Source: Palaemon carinicauda
Lineage: Eukaryota; Arthropoda; Malacostraca; Decapoda; Palaemonidae
Reading direction: 5' to 3'
Assembly: GCF_036898095.1 (NCBI RefSeq)
Contig: NC_090766.1
Coordinates: 38,323,471-38,387,470, forward strand
DNA: 64,000 nucleotides
Both the position numbers and the translations under genes were made by a program. The notes beneath the pieces are model-generated. The model had not been told where the DNA came from and made no database searches. It saw only the letters and a program-made list of their open reading frames with translations. Shown here in pieces: positions 42,401-53,359 of this stretch; within the stretch, counting starts at the first letter, position 1, and every line of letters starts with the position of its first letter.

Positions 42401-44770
42401 GCAAGTGAATTGTTGAATGATTTGAAAGCGGTGAGCGACATCACCTTTCAAAGATCAATAGGAAAAAAAGGCTTACAACTTCATGTGTTCACCGATGCCA
42501 GCAGTAAGGCATATGGAGCAGTAGCATATACTAGGGACGAACGCAATCGGGTAAGTCTGGTAACAAGTAAAACCCGGATCACTCCGAAAGGGATGAGCAA
42601 GCTGACGATCCCTAAGCTAGAGTTGCTGGCCTTGTTGTTAGGCAGCAGACTAGCAAGAACGCTCAAGGATCTGATCGAGCCACGGGAAATAGTAATGTGG
42701 ACCGACAGTAAGGTAACGTTGGCATGGGTAGCATCGCCCGATGCCAGGTCTAATAAAAATGTGTTTGTTTCTAACAGAGTGGCGGAAATTAATTTTATTC
42801 AGCAGGTTTGTAGTTTCAGTCTGAACCATGTCCCTAGTCAGCAGAACCCTGCCGATATCCTATCCCGAGGCGCAACGGCTCAACAATTGCAAGCTAACCC
42901 CCTGTGGAGGAACGGTCCAGAATATCTCAGGACCACGGGAAGGCCTGTTCCTTGCGAGGAGGAAGATTTACTACATCAAACTCACGTAGTAGCGGCGGTG
43001 CAGGAGTTGAGGGAGGAGATGTGTCCTACCCCCCCAGGCGAGATTTGGGACGTCCTGAAGAGGGAAGTAGGGTTCCAATTCTTGTTACGAGTAGCCAGAC
43101 TAGTTTTAAAGTTTGCTAAGATAGAACGGCATCCGTTCAGTATTGTTGTAAAATTAGAGCAAAAACATTATTTGCCTACTGTTTATGCCTACTTAGAGGG
43201 CGGAGTCAGACCCCCTCGTGAAGTTGCTAATTTTGCTAGACAATTGAATTTAGTTTTGGTAGATAATCTCATCTGCACCAGGGGACGAGTGTCCCATGTA
43301 GGAGAAACTGATCATTTAATTCTCTTGCCAGCCAAAGGGCATTTGGTTAGGATGTATCTAAATTATTTACATCAATTACATTTGCATTGTGGGGTGAATA
43401 CTCTAATAGGTATCTTTCGACAGAAATGTTGGGTGGCGGGTCTACGTTCCATTGCGAAGCGAACCGTGCGGCAATGCCCTGAATGCAAGCTGGCCTTCCA
43501 GCCTCTAACGAGACAGCCACCACCACCCCCCCTGCCAAAGGAAAGGATCACCCTCACGAAACCGTTCACGGCGGTCGGAGTGGACCACACAGCAGCTATA
43601 CACACGGAAACACGGCCAGGGTATATACTTATCGTAACTTGCATGGCCAGCAGAGCCGTGTACCTTGACTTCTGTCCCTCTTTGGAAGCAGAAGAATTCG
43701 TGTTGGCACTTAGACGGTTTAGCGCCACCCACGGTGCCCCACAGCTCATTATGTCCGATAACCATCAAACCTTCAAGGCTGCCAGCCACCTCCTGCAGGG
43801 ACTTTATGAAGAGGATGAAGTCCAGCAGTTCCTGAGGAAAACTGGCATAAAGTGGCGGTTTCAGACCCCCCGTGCACCTTGGAAAGGTGGGTTCTTCGAG
43901 CGTTTGATAGGAGTAACGAAACGGACCCTCCAGATAGCCCTCGGAAAGAAGTACCTGCCGGACGCCCACGTGCTAACCCTCGTGAAAGAAGCAGAAGCAG
44001 TGGTGAATAATCGACCGCTCATGTACAGCGGTGACGAGCGCGAGGATGAAGTCCTCACCCCCTCCCATTTGATAAGAGGACACCAAGTCCACCTCATGGC
44101 CCCCATCTTACCGGACGACCATCTGAACGCAACCTTCACCTCTCGGAAGCTACGTGATCGTTACGTAAGATTGACAGATTCGCTCAAAGCCTTTAGGGAA
44201 CGCTGGAGAAAGGAATACTTGAGTGCCTTGAGGGCCCGGCACGACAGTCGGCCCGGGGAACCCTCCAAGCTGCACCCCGGAGACATCGTGCTAGTGAAGC
44301 AGGACAATAAGAAGAGAGCGACTTGGCCACTGGGACGTGTCGTGGAGACGTATCCTGACGACAACGGAGTCGTACGCTCGGCGAAAGTGTTGTTTGAGGG
44401 TGTCGAATCGCTGCGAGCTGTCAGCCACCTGGTTCCCCTAGAAATAGCCCCCTCTGAGGATGACCATGAAGGAGACGACGGCGATGACGGAGAAGAGGGT
44501 GCGTACAGATCGACAGCCGGAATGCCAGGGATAGCGGAGACGTCTGGGAACGACCAGGGTATGGCAACAGCTACGACAACTCAACAACCAGCCACAGGAA
44601 CGGACGACAACGACGAGGAAGGTGAGAACTATGCGGTTAGTGTAAGAAGTGAAAATGAAAATGAAACAGAGCAGACGAACGCACAAGGACGTTCTGCACG
44701 CCCATTGAGAAGGGCTGCCGTGAAACAGCGAGAACTAATGGACTGTCTACTGAAAGGTGACGATATATAA
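39428..44770 (+). CDS. BEL/Pao gag-pol polyprotein
   Basis: One open frame of 1780 codons from ATG 39428, normal for the family. Gag occupies about the first 300 residues (LPTFEGEVQEYASYRELF, the DUF1759-type block). Zinc knuckles follow at 337-350 (CFNCTKSGHRSDKC) and 356-368. The aspartic protease has DSG at 453. RT has LADISKAFHRVLL and the active site YVDN at 855-858, so the second Asp is Asn. RNase H has TDASSKAYGA at 1022. The integrase has an HHCC finger (H..H, CPEC near 1350) and catalytic Asp1386, Asp1444 and Glu1491. The C-terminus is acidic. It makes all proteins for reverse transcription and integration. No stop or frameshift is present. Confidence 0.95.
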   Translation: MAVSTIVHIEASMGLLEDLLSETQRALIETYSESVYQNLVTELQAEVRQLKELYKNQRVKLESSIEARIRHMLGEATRASTLLYNRIDKVKGPSTGNVALPRLKPLPLPTFEGEVQEYASYRELFTIHVDRRADLDEVSKFTYLLGTLGKEPLRIIKSLSVTAANYRVALDLLDKQYGNVHQTLVILHRKLANIFVPSLNPVELKRFRFELTIIIEQIKRLSTTDLGQGMVMSLINQKLSEGKLYRKVVEHLRKCDYTLDEFFEAIDFIVRMLEDDALQRGDSLESDKRPDSSVRPKTHPIHQNSCPFCSERHPPHGCRQVTDVAARRRILLKRGLCFNCTKSGHRSDKCPVSNSCRNCNAKHHTAICDAGRPQSIPSHSNSQSTTSRPVVNATPAQNQNAPRPSKVKVESKPCTSAKIAQRSDVDLPCTILPTAMAGIQQRQGSKRVRLFLDSGSQRSFISAKIARQLGLPVVGRVSLNIAPFGSEEISGQYDVVSCRVEMGKRIVRMKLVAHEHVDVPIHNVGYVKVRQHLLTKGVTLADPANQSDTMKNVHILVGADYFSYFVIGVEKVDGINLFLTHNGMSPYGKVPQWLFQGEKVEQVRTLRVCRITDEPYLYDVDEWWRLDRVGIAPSEQYTVREAEAVRKVSQSVVRKPEGYQVSLPFGSDARPETNYRNAMAQLESLQTKFKKDREYLEQYQGVIDKYLEAGFISEVKNPVVEGYYMPHFGVKKDSRTTPLRIVFNASAKSQGCKSLNECLLPGPNLVEVAYSLIIRFRLNRYAMLADISKAFHRVLLDPRDAKYTRFLWRKAAGRALTFAFRVVVFGITASPFLLQQILNCHFKEEGRPDLVKSFYVDNYLATFEDIEHMRQEHESVHNILKRAGMPLEGWASNHLAFDSERQWNEPVSVNVLGLRWARDVDRLCVKESKRICELGEGWVPTKRRVLSLLVSIYDPIGLISPLFVRGKLFLQQLWEDNVGWDDVLAKERAKEASELLNDLKAVSDITFQRSIGKKGLQLHVFTDASSKAYGAVAYTRDERNRVSLVTSKTRITPKGMSKLTIPKLELLALLLGSRLARTLKDLIEPREIVMWTDSKVTLAWVASPDARSNKNVFVSNRVAEINFIQQVCSFSLNHVPSQQNPADILSRGATAQQLQANPLWRNGPEYLRTTGRPVPCEEEDLLHQTHVVAAVQELREEMCPTPPGEIWDVLKREVGFQFLLRVARLVLKFAKIERHPFSIVVKLEQKHYLPTVYAYLEGGVRPPREVANFARQLNLVLVDNLICTRGRVSHVGETDHLILLPAKGHLVRMYLNYLHQLHLHCGVNTLIGIFRQKCWVAGLRSIAKRTVRQCPECKLAFQPLTRQPPPPPLPKERITLTKPFTAVGVDHTAAIHTETRPGYILIVTCMASRAVYLDFCPSLEAEEFVLALRRFSATHGAPQLIMSDNHQTFKAASHLLQGLYEEDEVQQFLRKTGIKWRFQTPRAPWKGGFFERLIGVTKRTLQIALGKKYLPDAHVLTLVKEAEAVVNNRPLMYSGDEREDEVLTPSHLIRGHQVHLMAPILPDDHLNATFTSRKLRDRYVRLTDSLKAFRERWRKEYLSALRARHDSRPGEPSKLHPGDIVLVKQDNKKRATWPLGRVVETYPDDNGVVRSAKVLFEGVESLRAVSHLVPLEIAPSEDDHEGDDGDDGEEGAYRSTAGMPGIAETSGNDQGMATATTTQQPATGTDDNDEEGENYAVSVRSENENETEQTNAQGRSARPLRRAAVKQRELMDCLLKGDDI

Positions 44771-45682
44771 AAAGTAGCTGCAAACTGTAAGTGAAAAGGG
44801 GGCGTGTTCTATCTGGAAGGTAGGGAGGGTGGAGTTTGTGAGGTGTGCGTGAATCTGCGGAGGTTGGAAGTGCTTAGGGGTGGAGTACGGGGACGGGATG
44901 GTCTCTCGTGCGTACAGACCGAGCGTTGCACAGAACCTGCCCCTCCCTCTTGTACTCCATTAGGTAACAGCCTGCATGTAGCAGCGCTATAGAAGTCTCA
45001 ATTATTGTGAGTTGAGACAGACTGAATTTGAATTGTCATATGTATTTCTGCCATTTTTTGAATTGTCTTAGGCCCATTGCCTAATTGTCGTTGCACTTGA
45101 ATTATTATGATTGTATTTCTGCCATTTTTTGAATTGTCTTAGGCCCATTGCCTAATTGTCGTTGCACTTGAATTATTATGATTGTATTTCTGCCATTTTT
45201 TGAATTGTCTTAGGCCCATTGCCTAATTGTCGTTGCACTTGACTTATTATGATTGCATTTCTACCATTTCTTGAATTGTCTTAGGCCCATTGCCTAATTG
45301 TCGTTGCACTTGAATTATTATGATTGTATTTCTACCATTTCTTGAATTGTCTTAGGCCCATTGCCTAATTGCTTGCCAATTGAATTGTAAAATGTGTACA
45401 TATCACTTATTTCTGCTGTTCCTTATGTGTATTACACGAGTGCTTTAGAATTGCTAGGCCCATTGCCTATTTTGATCTGTTATATGACTGTATATTATTG
45501 ATTGTGTTTATTACCCCGGGGTAACATTGCTGTAGTATATTGTGCGTACTCTGTTGGAGTCGTTGCGGAGCGCTACGCAGCGAGCCTAACAGAGTCTCGG
45601 AGTAAGCCACTCCCCTCACCCCGAGTCTAACTCCATCCAATTGACCGACGTTTCATCGCTCCTTATTTTGGGGCGTGGAGGA
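44771..45682 (+). other. BEL/Pao 3' untranslated region
   Basis: Non-coding part between the pol stop and the 3' LTR, holding the 71-bp array. A purine-rich GGGGCGTGGAGGA at 45670-45682, directly before the LTR, is the likely polypurine tract. Confidence 0.7.
45043..45395 (+). repeat. 71-bp tandem array in BEL/Pao 3' region
   Basis: Five head-to-tail copies (starts 45043, 45114, 45185, 45256, 45327) of a unit with 'ttgtcttaggcccattgcct'. The last is diverged, and two further 'aggcccattgcct' pieces follow downstream. Confidence 0.9.
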
Positions 45683-46491
45683 TGTCGGGAATTTCGACCC
45701 GATCAATCGAAATTCCCGCCATTTGACTCCTCCTACGACTACGTCAAATTGGAGGGAGAGGAAAAAACTCGCGGGCGAATGAATGTAGTTCCAAACGTGA
45801 ACATTTAGAGCCAAAAAAGGAAACCACCTGGTAGGAAGGCGCTGAGACTAATAAAATCAATTGCTGGTAATTTAAGATTAGGAAAAATAAAGTCATTCTG
45901 TTGTAACATGTTAAAAAAATCCAATGTAGAAATTTAGGTTCAGGGCAAATTGCGCCAAAAAGGTGACGTCGGGGGTTGCGAGGATAGCTCGTCCTCTTTG
46001 ATCCAACGTCCCCAACCGAAGTAAGTCCCCTCTAATTGTTATCTCTCCTCTCTACCTTGTCTACCAGGTTGGTTGTAGTAGAAGTTTGAGTGCAAGATGT
46101 TTAGTTTTTATATCGCAGTTTAGTGTAGAGATCCTTGTGATTGGGGATCTGAATCCTGAGTTAAATAAGAATAGGGATATTTGGTGTGTGATTCGTTGTG
46201 TATTGAATTCGAATTGGCACTATTTTCAGTTTGTTAATGAGTCCGGTGTGGACTTTGTGCTTGAAGAGCACATGCTACATTACCTAGGGTCAGTCTTGTT
46301 TTTCAGTGAGTTTTTTGAATGCTCAAGAATGTTGTTTGTCTTTATCAGAGTTTATTTTTGTAATAAAACTGTAAATTTTATCGCCGTATTTTAGTTAACT
46401 CCTGGAGGGTTTTGGCGAGTGTTGCCTCTTCAAGGCCTTGCGATCCGCCCAGTACATCGGGCAGATTTAATAAACTGGTGAAAATCACGAC

Positions 46492-46492
<1 letters not shown>
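45683..46492 (+). repeat. 3' LTR of BEL/Pao element
   Basis: 810 bp, same as the 5' LTR in every segment compared, ending CACGACA before the TA microsatellite. Confidence 0.95.

Positions 46493-46557
<65 letters not shown>
46493..46557. repeat. (TA)n microsatellite (right flank of BEL insertion)
   Basis: Together with 38377-38400 this is the microsatellite into which the BEL element inserted. Confidence 0.95.
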
Positions 46558-46559
<2 letters not shown>

Positions 46560-46765
46560 CAGCCGTAAATAAGTCCATTACAGGACAATTTCCTCAGACA
46601 TGTCCTTCTACTCGCACCAGATTTTGGTCTTTCTATACCAATCTATACTTGCAAACTGTATTAGTTCGTCAATTCGCTGTCTTCTCTTCCTTCCCCTGCT
46701 TCTTTTGTAAGCCATAGGGGCTCAATCCTTCGTTCTTAATGTCCATTTATCATCTGTCCTTCTCG

Positions 46766-46768
<3 letters not shown>
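46558..46768 (-). mobile_element. LINE 3' fragment between microsatellites
   Basis: The minus strand gives pieces such as KRSRGRKRR, with a W...K tail typical of LINE polymerase C-termini. It resembles a widespread arthropod LINE end and has stops throughout. The call is by general resemblance. Confidence 0.4.
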
Positions 46769-47031
<263 letters not shown>

Positions 47032-47186
47032 AGTCAAAAGACTGGTAAACAGGTAAAAAATCGATATAATGTTAGATAGTGAAAGAAGAAGACCCGGAAA
47101 AGAACATTGATAAGATAATAATGTCGAACATATATTATTGCAGATATTAGAAGAAATTACTCGCTTATGCACCAAACCAATAAAGG

Positions 47187-47662
<476 letters not shown>

Positions 47663-47684
47663 ATGAGTTTGGAATGTCTTATTG
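47663..47684 (+). CDS. PSMB2: PSMB2 exon 1 (22 coding nt)
   Basis: ATG AGT TTG GAA TGT CTT ATT G, then donor GTAGGT. It supplies MSLECLI plus the first base of Gly, completed by GA of exon 2, to give LIGIKF as in LIGIQG of the vertebrate protein. The start is two residues longer than the usual ME-x-LIG. Confidence 0.82.
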
Positions 47685-50600
47685 GTAGGTAATTGTCAGT
47701 CTTTTATGTAAATTCCTAGTTTTTTAAATAATTTTATGTTAAAAGTGACTCGTCCAACTCAGGCATCAGTGGCCTCCTCAGTAAACAGCTTTAACTCACG
47801 GCAGGGTGGGATCGATCTGCTACCATGTGAATGCGAGGCGAACACGTTACCACGGTACTAGCCAGGAGTAAAAACATGACGTCCTAGTTCAGTTTAAGTA
47901 AAATTGGGTACGTGCGTAGAATGTCGGGGTACTAGGCCTGCTGCTTATATAGAAAACGCGAATCCTTCGTATCGTCGTCACCCGTATTTTATTGCATCTA
48001 TGAGGATGTTGGTTAATGGACTAACGCTAGATATTTACTTACTGGTCTTCACTCCGCCATAACTCGCTACGCTCACAATTAAACATTATTTGGGGTGTAT
48101 GTATCATAGCGGCCACCTATATGTATGATGATGGCTGACTAAGAATATGGCAGTGTAAGGGGAGTCACCCTCCCCCTGTTAGGTAAATAGGTAAGGGCAC
48201 GACTTGTAAGTTAGGGTTGGGGGGGGGGAAGTTTAGGTTAGTGTCTATATTTTATGCTCGCTGGAGGAACTGGCTGCTGATATACAAAGGTCCCCTGGTC
48301 TTCACTCCGCCCCGATTCGCTATGCTCACAATTAAGAATTATTATATTGCTCCTCTGTTCGGGCAAGCGGTATATGTTGCGCTGCGCGCGTTAATCGAGT
48401 GGGCGAGTATTATGGCGCACAGAAAATTGATGATCCGACCACCTACACATGACGCCTAAAATGTGTAGTTGTCTTTCTTGGCTTCTTTCGTCAATTTACG
48501 GTGAATATGAAGATTTGGTGTAAACCAGTGATGGTGTATTGTTAAGATTTACCATTCTTTGGATAAAAGAAAAAATTAAGTCTGGTAAGAGTATTGGTTA
48601 ATAAACGATACTTTAATTTCTAGATGTCTTATAGAGCTAGAATGGTGGATTTGAAAGTATTTGTTAGCAAAAGGAACTAAAGTTCAGTATGTAAAAATTT
48701 CTAGTCTCTATATGAGGCTTTCGAATATGTTGAGAGTAGTGTACGTTAAGAGCCCTTACTGACTGAACCCTATTGGTATTATAATGATTATGGGGGTCTT
48801 GTTGGTTAGGTTTAGCTATGGTTTGAGAAAGACGATAATTACCAATGGTTGTGGTGGCCTTGACTGGTGATCGCCAGACTGGGGTTTGAGTCCCACTCAA
48901 ACTCGTTAGTTCCTTTGGTCGCTGCAACCACACCATCCTTGTGAGCTAAGGATTGGGTGTTTAGGGGAACCTATTGGTCTGTTTGCTGAGTCATCATCAG
49001 CCATTGCCTGGCCCTCTTTGGTCCTAGCTTGGGTGGAGAGGGGCTTGGGTGCTGATCATATGTATATATGGTCAGTCTATAAGGGCCTCGTCCTGCTTGA
49101 TAGGGCAATGTCACTGTCCCTTGCCTCTGCCATTCATGAGTGGCCTTTAAACCTTCAAGTGACGATTTACTGAACTTTTGAAGTTTAACAATGGAAACAA
49201 GTAATATCAAGAGTTTGTGAAGCTCGGCACTATTGAAAGACAGCTGAACTTGTGTGTTGTCTAAAGGGGGAGGCATGTTAATATCATCATCATCTCCATT
49301 ATAATCAACTAGCCTAGTCTTCCATGGCTTCTCCCCTGAACTAACAAGAAGTTTCCTTTTGTGCTTAAAGCTGTTAATTTGATTGGCAACCTTTGAAACA
49401 TACTTTACTATGAGAGGTACCTAGAGTGAAACACTATTTACAATGATTATTTAAATGACAGTATTGCCCGAACACGATATGCAAAGGGAATCTGGATTAT
49501 GATCTCCCAGAAATAATACCTTTACAGCAATAATTGCTAATTAAACTAGGGAAGACGTTAGAGCAGTGGTTCTCAAACTTTTTCATGAGCGACCCTATTT
49601 GAAACATTTCATTCCTTCGCGACCCAGAGTAAAGTGAAGAGAAAGAAAACATGCAATGATATATACACTTTATTTTGGAAAAAAAATAATGTGTACAGCT
49701 TTTCATTCACAAAACTAAACTAGTGGGATTTATGGCACTGCTTTTCCTTTTCACAAAACTAAACGAACAGGATTCATGGCACTGCTTTTCGTTCCCAAAA
49801 CTATATTAATAGAATCCATGGCACTGCTTTTAATTCACATAACTAAATTAATAGAATCTATGGCACTGCTTTTAATTCACAAAGCTAAATTAATAGAATT
49901 CATGCTCGCAACTGAAATACACTGAAACACTGAAAGCATGATAATGTTCCTGTGTCCCTGCGACCCATCAAAATTGATCTCGCGACCCAACTTTGGGTCA
50001 CGACCCATAGTTTGAGAACCACTGCGTTAGAGCATACTGTAGTAAGTAAACAATCTGAGAGCACGTGATCGCTGCTGGTCGACGAATGTAAATGAAGACT
50101 AAACTAACTGATATGGCATCCTGGAATTTTCACCACTTACCATTAAAGGGTTTCATTCCTTTAAGGGCATGTATTTATTGAAACAAAAAAGAAAGGGAAA
50201 ATTAAAAAAAATTTACAGATGTGTCGATTAATCTGGGATTCTGGAGAAGAAACAATATGAATATCAAGAAATTCATAGAAATAAAAAAAGTGTTTTTTAT
50301 TATAACATCACTTTTTGGCCATTTGGGTGCCATTGTTAAAGCAGACTTAAGTCTAGAAGTGTTCATTGTAGCCTTGTGGTAGTATGATATTCCTTTTTAA
50401 TACATTTTATTTCAAATACATGGGAAAGGGTACTGAAACATAATAGGTTCATGTATGGTTATGGATGACTCTACATTAAGCAACATAGTGGATTTGAAAT
50501 ATATATGTTGAGTGGGTAGTCTTGGTTCACATTTTATGTTAGTGATAAATGTTGCCTGGAATAGTGTAAAATTCATTTACCGCTCTTTCTTTTCAGGAAT

Positions 50601-51343
50601 AAAGTTCAACAACTTTGTGTTGGTGGCATCCGACATGAGTCGATTACAAAGCATTATTGTGCAGAAGTCAGGTGAGGAATTGGATGTTTTCTCGAGAAGG
50701 TTACATGTTAAGAACTGATTAAGATGTAGATATAAAAGAAAAGTGGTCATTAAGTTACAGGTATCTCATTATTTAATAAAAATTAACATTACTTTTTTAT
50801 TTGTTGATTATTTTTCTATTTATGACGGAAGATTTTAGCATAACTGAATTACTGTCAAGAATCTTACCCAAGATTCATGTGATATTACTGTACTTCTAAT
50901 AAGTAAGAAATTTAGAAATACAAGACATATTTTCCTAATCTGTACAGCAGCCCTTTTTCCTTGTGGTAAGATTACCTGGTATAAGCATATAAATCTAATA
51001 CTGTACAGCACCATACTTATCATGCAGATATGTGTAACAAGAACTGTCATTATACTTGTACAGGTAGTACGTACATGTTGAGAATTGTAATGCAAGAATT
51101 TTAGTTTCAGTTTCTTTTACTGTAGTTGTATAAATGTTTTCCTGTACAGTTGATGACAAAATGCACCAGCTGTCATCACACCTGATAATGGCAGTGTCTG
51201 GAGAAGCCGGTGATACTACGCAGTTTGCAGAGTATATTGCTAAAAACATCCAGCTGTATAAGATGCGGAATGGCTACGAACTTGCTCCCGCATCTGCTGT
51301 TCATTTTACAAGGCACACCATTGCAAATCATCTCCGATCTAGG
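47663..51343 (+). CDS. PSMB2: Proteasome subunit beta type-2 (beta4), 5' part, 3 exons
   Basis: Exons 47663-47684, 50597-50671 and 51150-51343 join in frame (phases 1, 1, 0; GT-AG) to give 97 residues: MSLECLIGIKFNNFVLVASD, then IIVQKSVDDKMHQL, GEAGDTTQFAEYIAKNIQLY, KMRNGYELAP and HTIANHLRSR. These blocks match beta4 of animals (VLVASD, VGEAGDT.QFAEYI, QLYKMRNGYELS, RSR) and no other beta subunit. Beta4 is a non-catalytic member of the 20S core beta ring, starts without a propeptide and lacks the active-site Thr, as here. The remaining about 100 residues are not in the window: intron 3 begins at 51344 and is entered by DIRS P2 and P3. Confidence 0.93.
47747..47868 (-). mobile_element. tRNA-derived SINE fragment
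   Basis: On the minus strand it reads a tRNA-like head: GGCTAGTACCGTGGTAACG (A-box region), an anticodon-arm-like GCCTCGCATTCACATGG, and AGATCGATCCCACC (B-box-like). A non-tRNA tail follows. No acceptor-stem pairing, so it is not a tRNA gene. Confidence 0.6.
48848..49155 (+). mobile_element. tRNA-derived SINE (copy 1)
   Basis: About 310 bp, with B-box-like GGGGTTTGAGTCCCA at 48890 and the body 'gccattgcctggccctc' and 'tagggcaatgtcactgtccc'. Aligns along its length with the inverted copy at 60962-61288. It lies in PSMB2 intron 1. Confidence 0.75.
49564..50024. mobile_element. hAT-type MITE
   Basis: 461 bp with perfect terminal inverted repeats CAGTGGTTCTCAAAC / GTTTGAGAACCACTG, flanked by the 8-bp duplication CGTTAGAG (49556-49563 and 50025-50032), which is diagnostic of hAT elements. 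No coding. An internal array of about 43-bp units (ggcactgctttt at 49734, 49778, 49820, 49862) is present. It lies in PSMB2 intron 1. Confidence 0.92.
50597..50671 (+). CDS. PSMB2: PSMB2 exon 2
   Basis: 75 nt, with acceptor cgctctttcttttcag and donor GTGAGG. It encodes the end of Gly, then IKFNNFVLVASDMSRLQSII and VQKS, with the VLVASD beta-strand that forms the outer face of the active-site cleft in related subunits. Confidence 0.93.
51150..51343 (+). CDS. PSMB2: PSMB2 exon 3
   Basis: 194 nt, with acceptor tttcctgtacag and donor GTAAGT. It encodes from VDDKMHQLSSHLIMAVSGEA through FAEYIAKNIQLYKMRNGYEL to NHLRSR. The next exon is expected to start with the equivalent of the PYHVNLLLAGYD block and is not in the window. 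Confidence 0.93.
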
Positions 51344-51399
51344 GTAAGTTTTCTAGGTGTATTTGAAATATTCCTTCCTAGAACTGAACTTACATAATA

Positions 51400-51540
51400 T
51401 CAGCTCAAAGAGTAAAATTTTAGTCAAGTTAATTAAGACTATCAATCCAACAGATTTTGTAGGATTGAGAACAAAGCCCTCAAAAGAATATTGGGAGTTA
51501 AATAGCAGGACAGGATTAGAAATGAAACTAAAAGAGAGTT
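51400..51540 (+). mobile_element. LINE A fragment, left part (split by DIRS P2)
   Basis: Shares 'ttgaggacaaagccctcagaag'-type sequence with 200-285 of the window. It continues at 59584 after removal of the DIRS. Confidence 0.7.
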
Positions 51541-51735
51541 GTTCCGTAACCGAAATACAAACCACGCTATTTACAAAGGGTATTACTTTTAGCGTAGCTG
51601 AAATGGCGAGCCATTAGAATTTAACGAGGGTGTATTACCCCCGCGCTAGTTAGCGGGGGGGTAGGGGAGTGGTAGCTAGCTACCCCTCCTCCCCCTCACA
51701 CACAGGTGAATACTCACTTTCACTTTTGGCTCGGA
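51541..51735. repeat. DIRS P2 left terminal inverted repeat
   Basis: From 'gttccgtaaccgaaatacaa' through 'gctagttagcgggg' and 'ggtagctagctacccctcc', complementary to 59385-59530. Confidence 0.88.
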
Positions 51736-52440
51736 CTGTGACAGACGTCTCTGTCTTGGTCCTCGCTTGGCAGCCATTGTCTGTTTTGTCTTTACTTAAT
51801 CGCTTACTTTTCTTTTACTCAATATATATGTAAACATGTTTTCATGTTTGTATATATATTTGAGTATAGAAATAAGTAAGTTTCCTTTTCAGATGTGTGT
51901 GTGTAGTGTACGATATCTACGTGGAGGCCTCGGCAGTTAGGCCACCACGGCCTAATTTTATGGGTTGCGATCGAGTTTGACTTCGGTCTTTCTCTCTCTC
52001 TCTCTCTTGAGGTCGTTCACCCTTTTACTATGTTTTACTACGCCCTTGTAGCTTCCTTCCCGTGTGGGTGGGGTTGCTACGCCGTACATTTTGTCTCAAT
52101 TAGTTTATGAATCTAATTGTAGTTGTTAATTTTTCAGCTTGTAGAACGATTCCTTTCGGGGTTTTCGTTTTTTCTTTAGTGTTCATTCATTTTTAAATTA
52201 CATAATTACATAGTTACATAATTATAATTGTTATAATTCTGTTTTGGTTACAGCTCTCCTTCCGCGAGTGTAAGTGGTTGTGAGGGCACGTGCCTGTTGT
52301 GTAATTCTTGTTCCTTTTCCTCGGGATTCCTCTTCGGAGCCTTCCCGGGGGAATGAATGTGTACTAATATTATTTGTTTTATTTTTTTACAGTTACCGAT
52401 CTAGTTCGTTTCTGTAATATAGCAACGGTGTGAGCTGTCT
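51736..52440. other. DIRS P2 leader
   Basis: Non-coding, with a short (CT)n at 51992-52007. No gene. Confidence 0.5.
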
Positions 52441-53359
52441 GGTTGAGTCCTGGGGATTCGGCTGTTGCTGCCTCCCCCCTTGTATTGTCGTCAGGGGCGT
52501 GTCTCCTTCTACTGGTAGTACTCCCGTGTCGACGGACAGCTCTCCAGTTCATTTTAGAACAGTCAGGAGGCTTGCCTCCTTGGGCGGATAACTTTCCTTC
52601 CGAGGGAAGTTTTTTCCTGTCCAGGCTTGAGCTTTTCCTCTTTTGGGGGGTTCTTCTCTTGCCTTTTTTTCGTGCGACTATGCTCTTGGTGCTGAGCGGT
52701 CGCACCTGCAGTTTCGCTCAAGGGGCTGGGCAACTGCAGGAGCTCCTCTTCGGAGGATTGCCCCTCTTAGGTCACTGGCTGACCAGTCTCTTCCACGAAG
52801 TGTTTCTCTTTCGTTCGCGAGAGAGTACACTCATAGAGACTCCTCTTCGGAGGTTTCTTCTGTTGCTGTTGCTGTTGGCCTCCCTCGCCGTAAGGCCCTC
52901 CGTCCGCCTCGTCGTAAGGGCCTCTCATCTCCCTATAAGGGTGCTTGAGGCGCCTTTTTGAATCTCCGTTTGCAGCCTACAACTTCTCTTTCTCGATCTT
53001 CCGTCTTGGTGCAGATGGACAGCAGTCTAATCTCGTCTTCCGACGGGCAACGGTCTTCCCGACGGACAACGGTCTTCCCGACGGACAGCGGTCTTCCGAC
53101 GGACATCAGTCTCCCGGCGGACAACGATCCCTTCGGGGCAAAGGGTTGCCCCCACGGGGGTTCTTCCCTTGCGTGTCAGGGTTTCCCTGCGCGCCCTTCT
53201 GTTCGTCAGCGCTCTCCTGTTCGTCAGCGCTTTCAAGATGATCTTCCCTGTGGTTCCTGTTACGTGCCCTGTGCGCCCACGTTCGCCCTCGCGATCTAGA
53301 ACTTCGGTTCAGGTCGGGGTCAAGGACTCTTCTTCTTTGCGCAGGCTTCCACGCGTAGC

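Larger units (their letters stand above)
38401..46492 (+). mobile_element. BEL/Pao LTR retrotransposon, complete
   Basis: An 8.1-kb element with two 810-bp LTRs (38401-39210, 45683-46492), TG...CA ends, a primer binding site, and one uninterrupted gag-pol frame with no envelope gene. It is inserted in a (TA)n microsatellite, so the short target duplication cannot be resolved. The LTRs look identical where I compared them, so the insertion is young. It lies between the divergent WASP and PSMB2 genes. Confidence 0.95.

Noticed and set aside
47747..47868. Genuine tRNA gene on the minus strand
   Set aside because: Promoter-box-like sequence is present but no acceptor stem pairing is visible and it continues into a non-tRNA body. 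It is treated as a SINE.
49180..49220. ATGGAAACAAGT as an alternative PSMB2 first exon
   Set aside because: It reads METSNIK then stops, with no donor in the needed phase. The 47663 exon gives the conserved LIG and correct phase.
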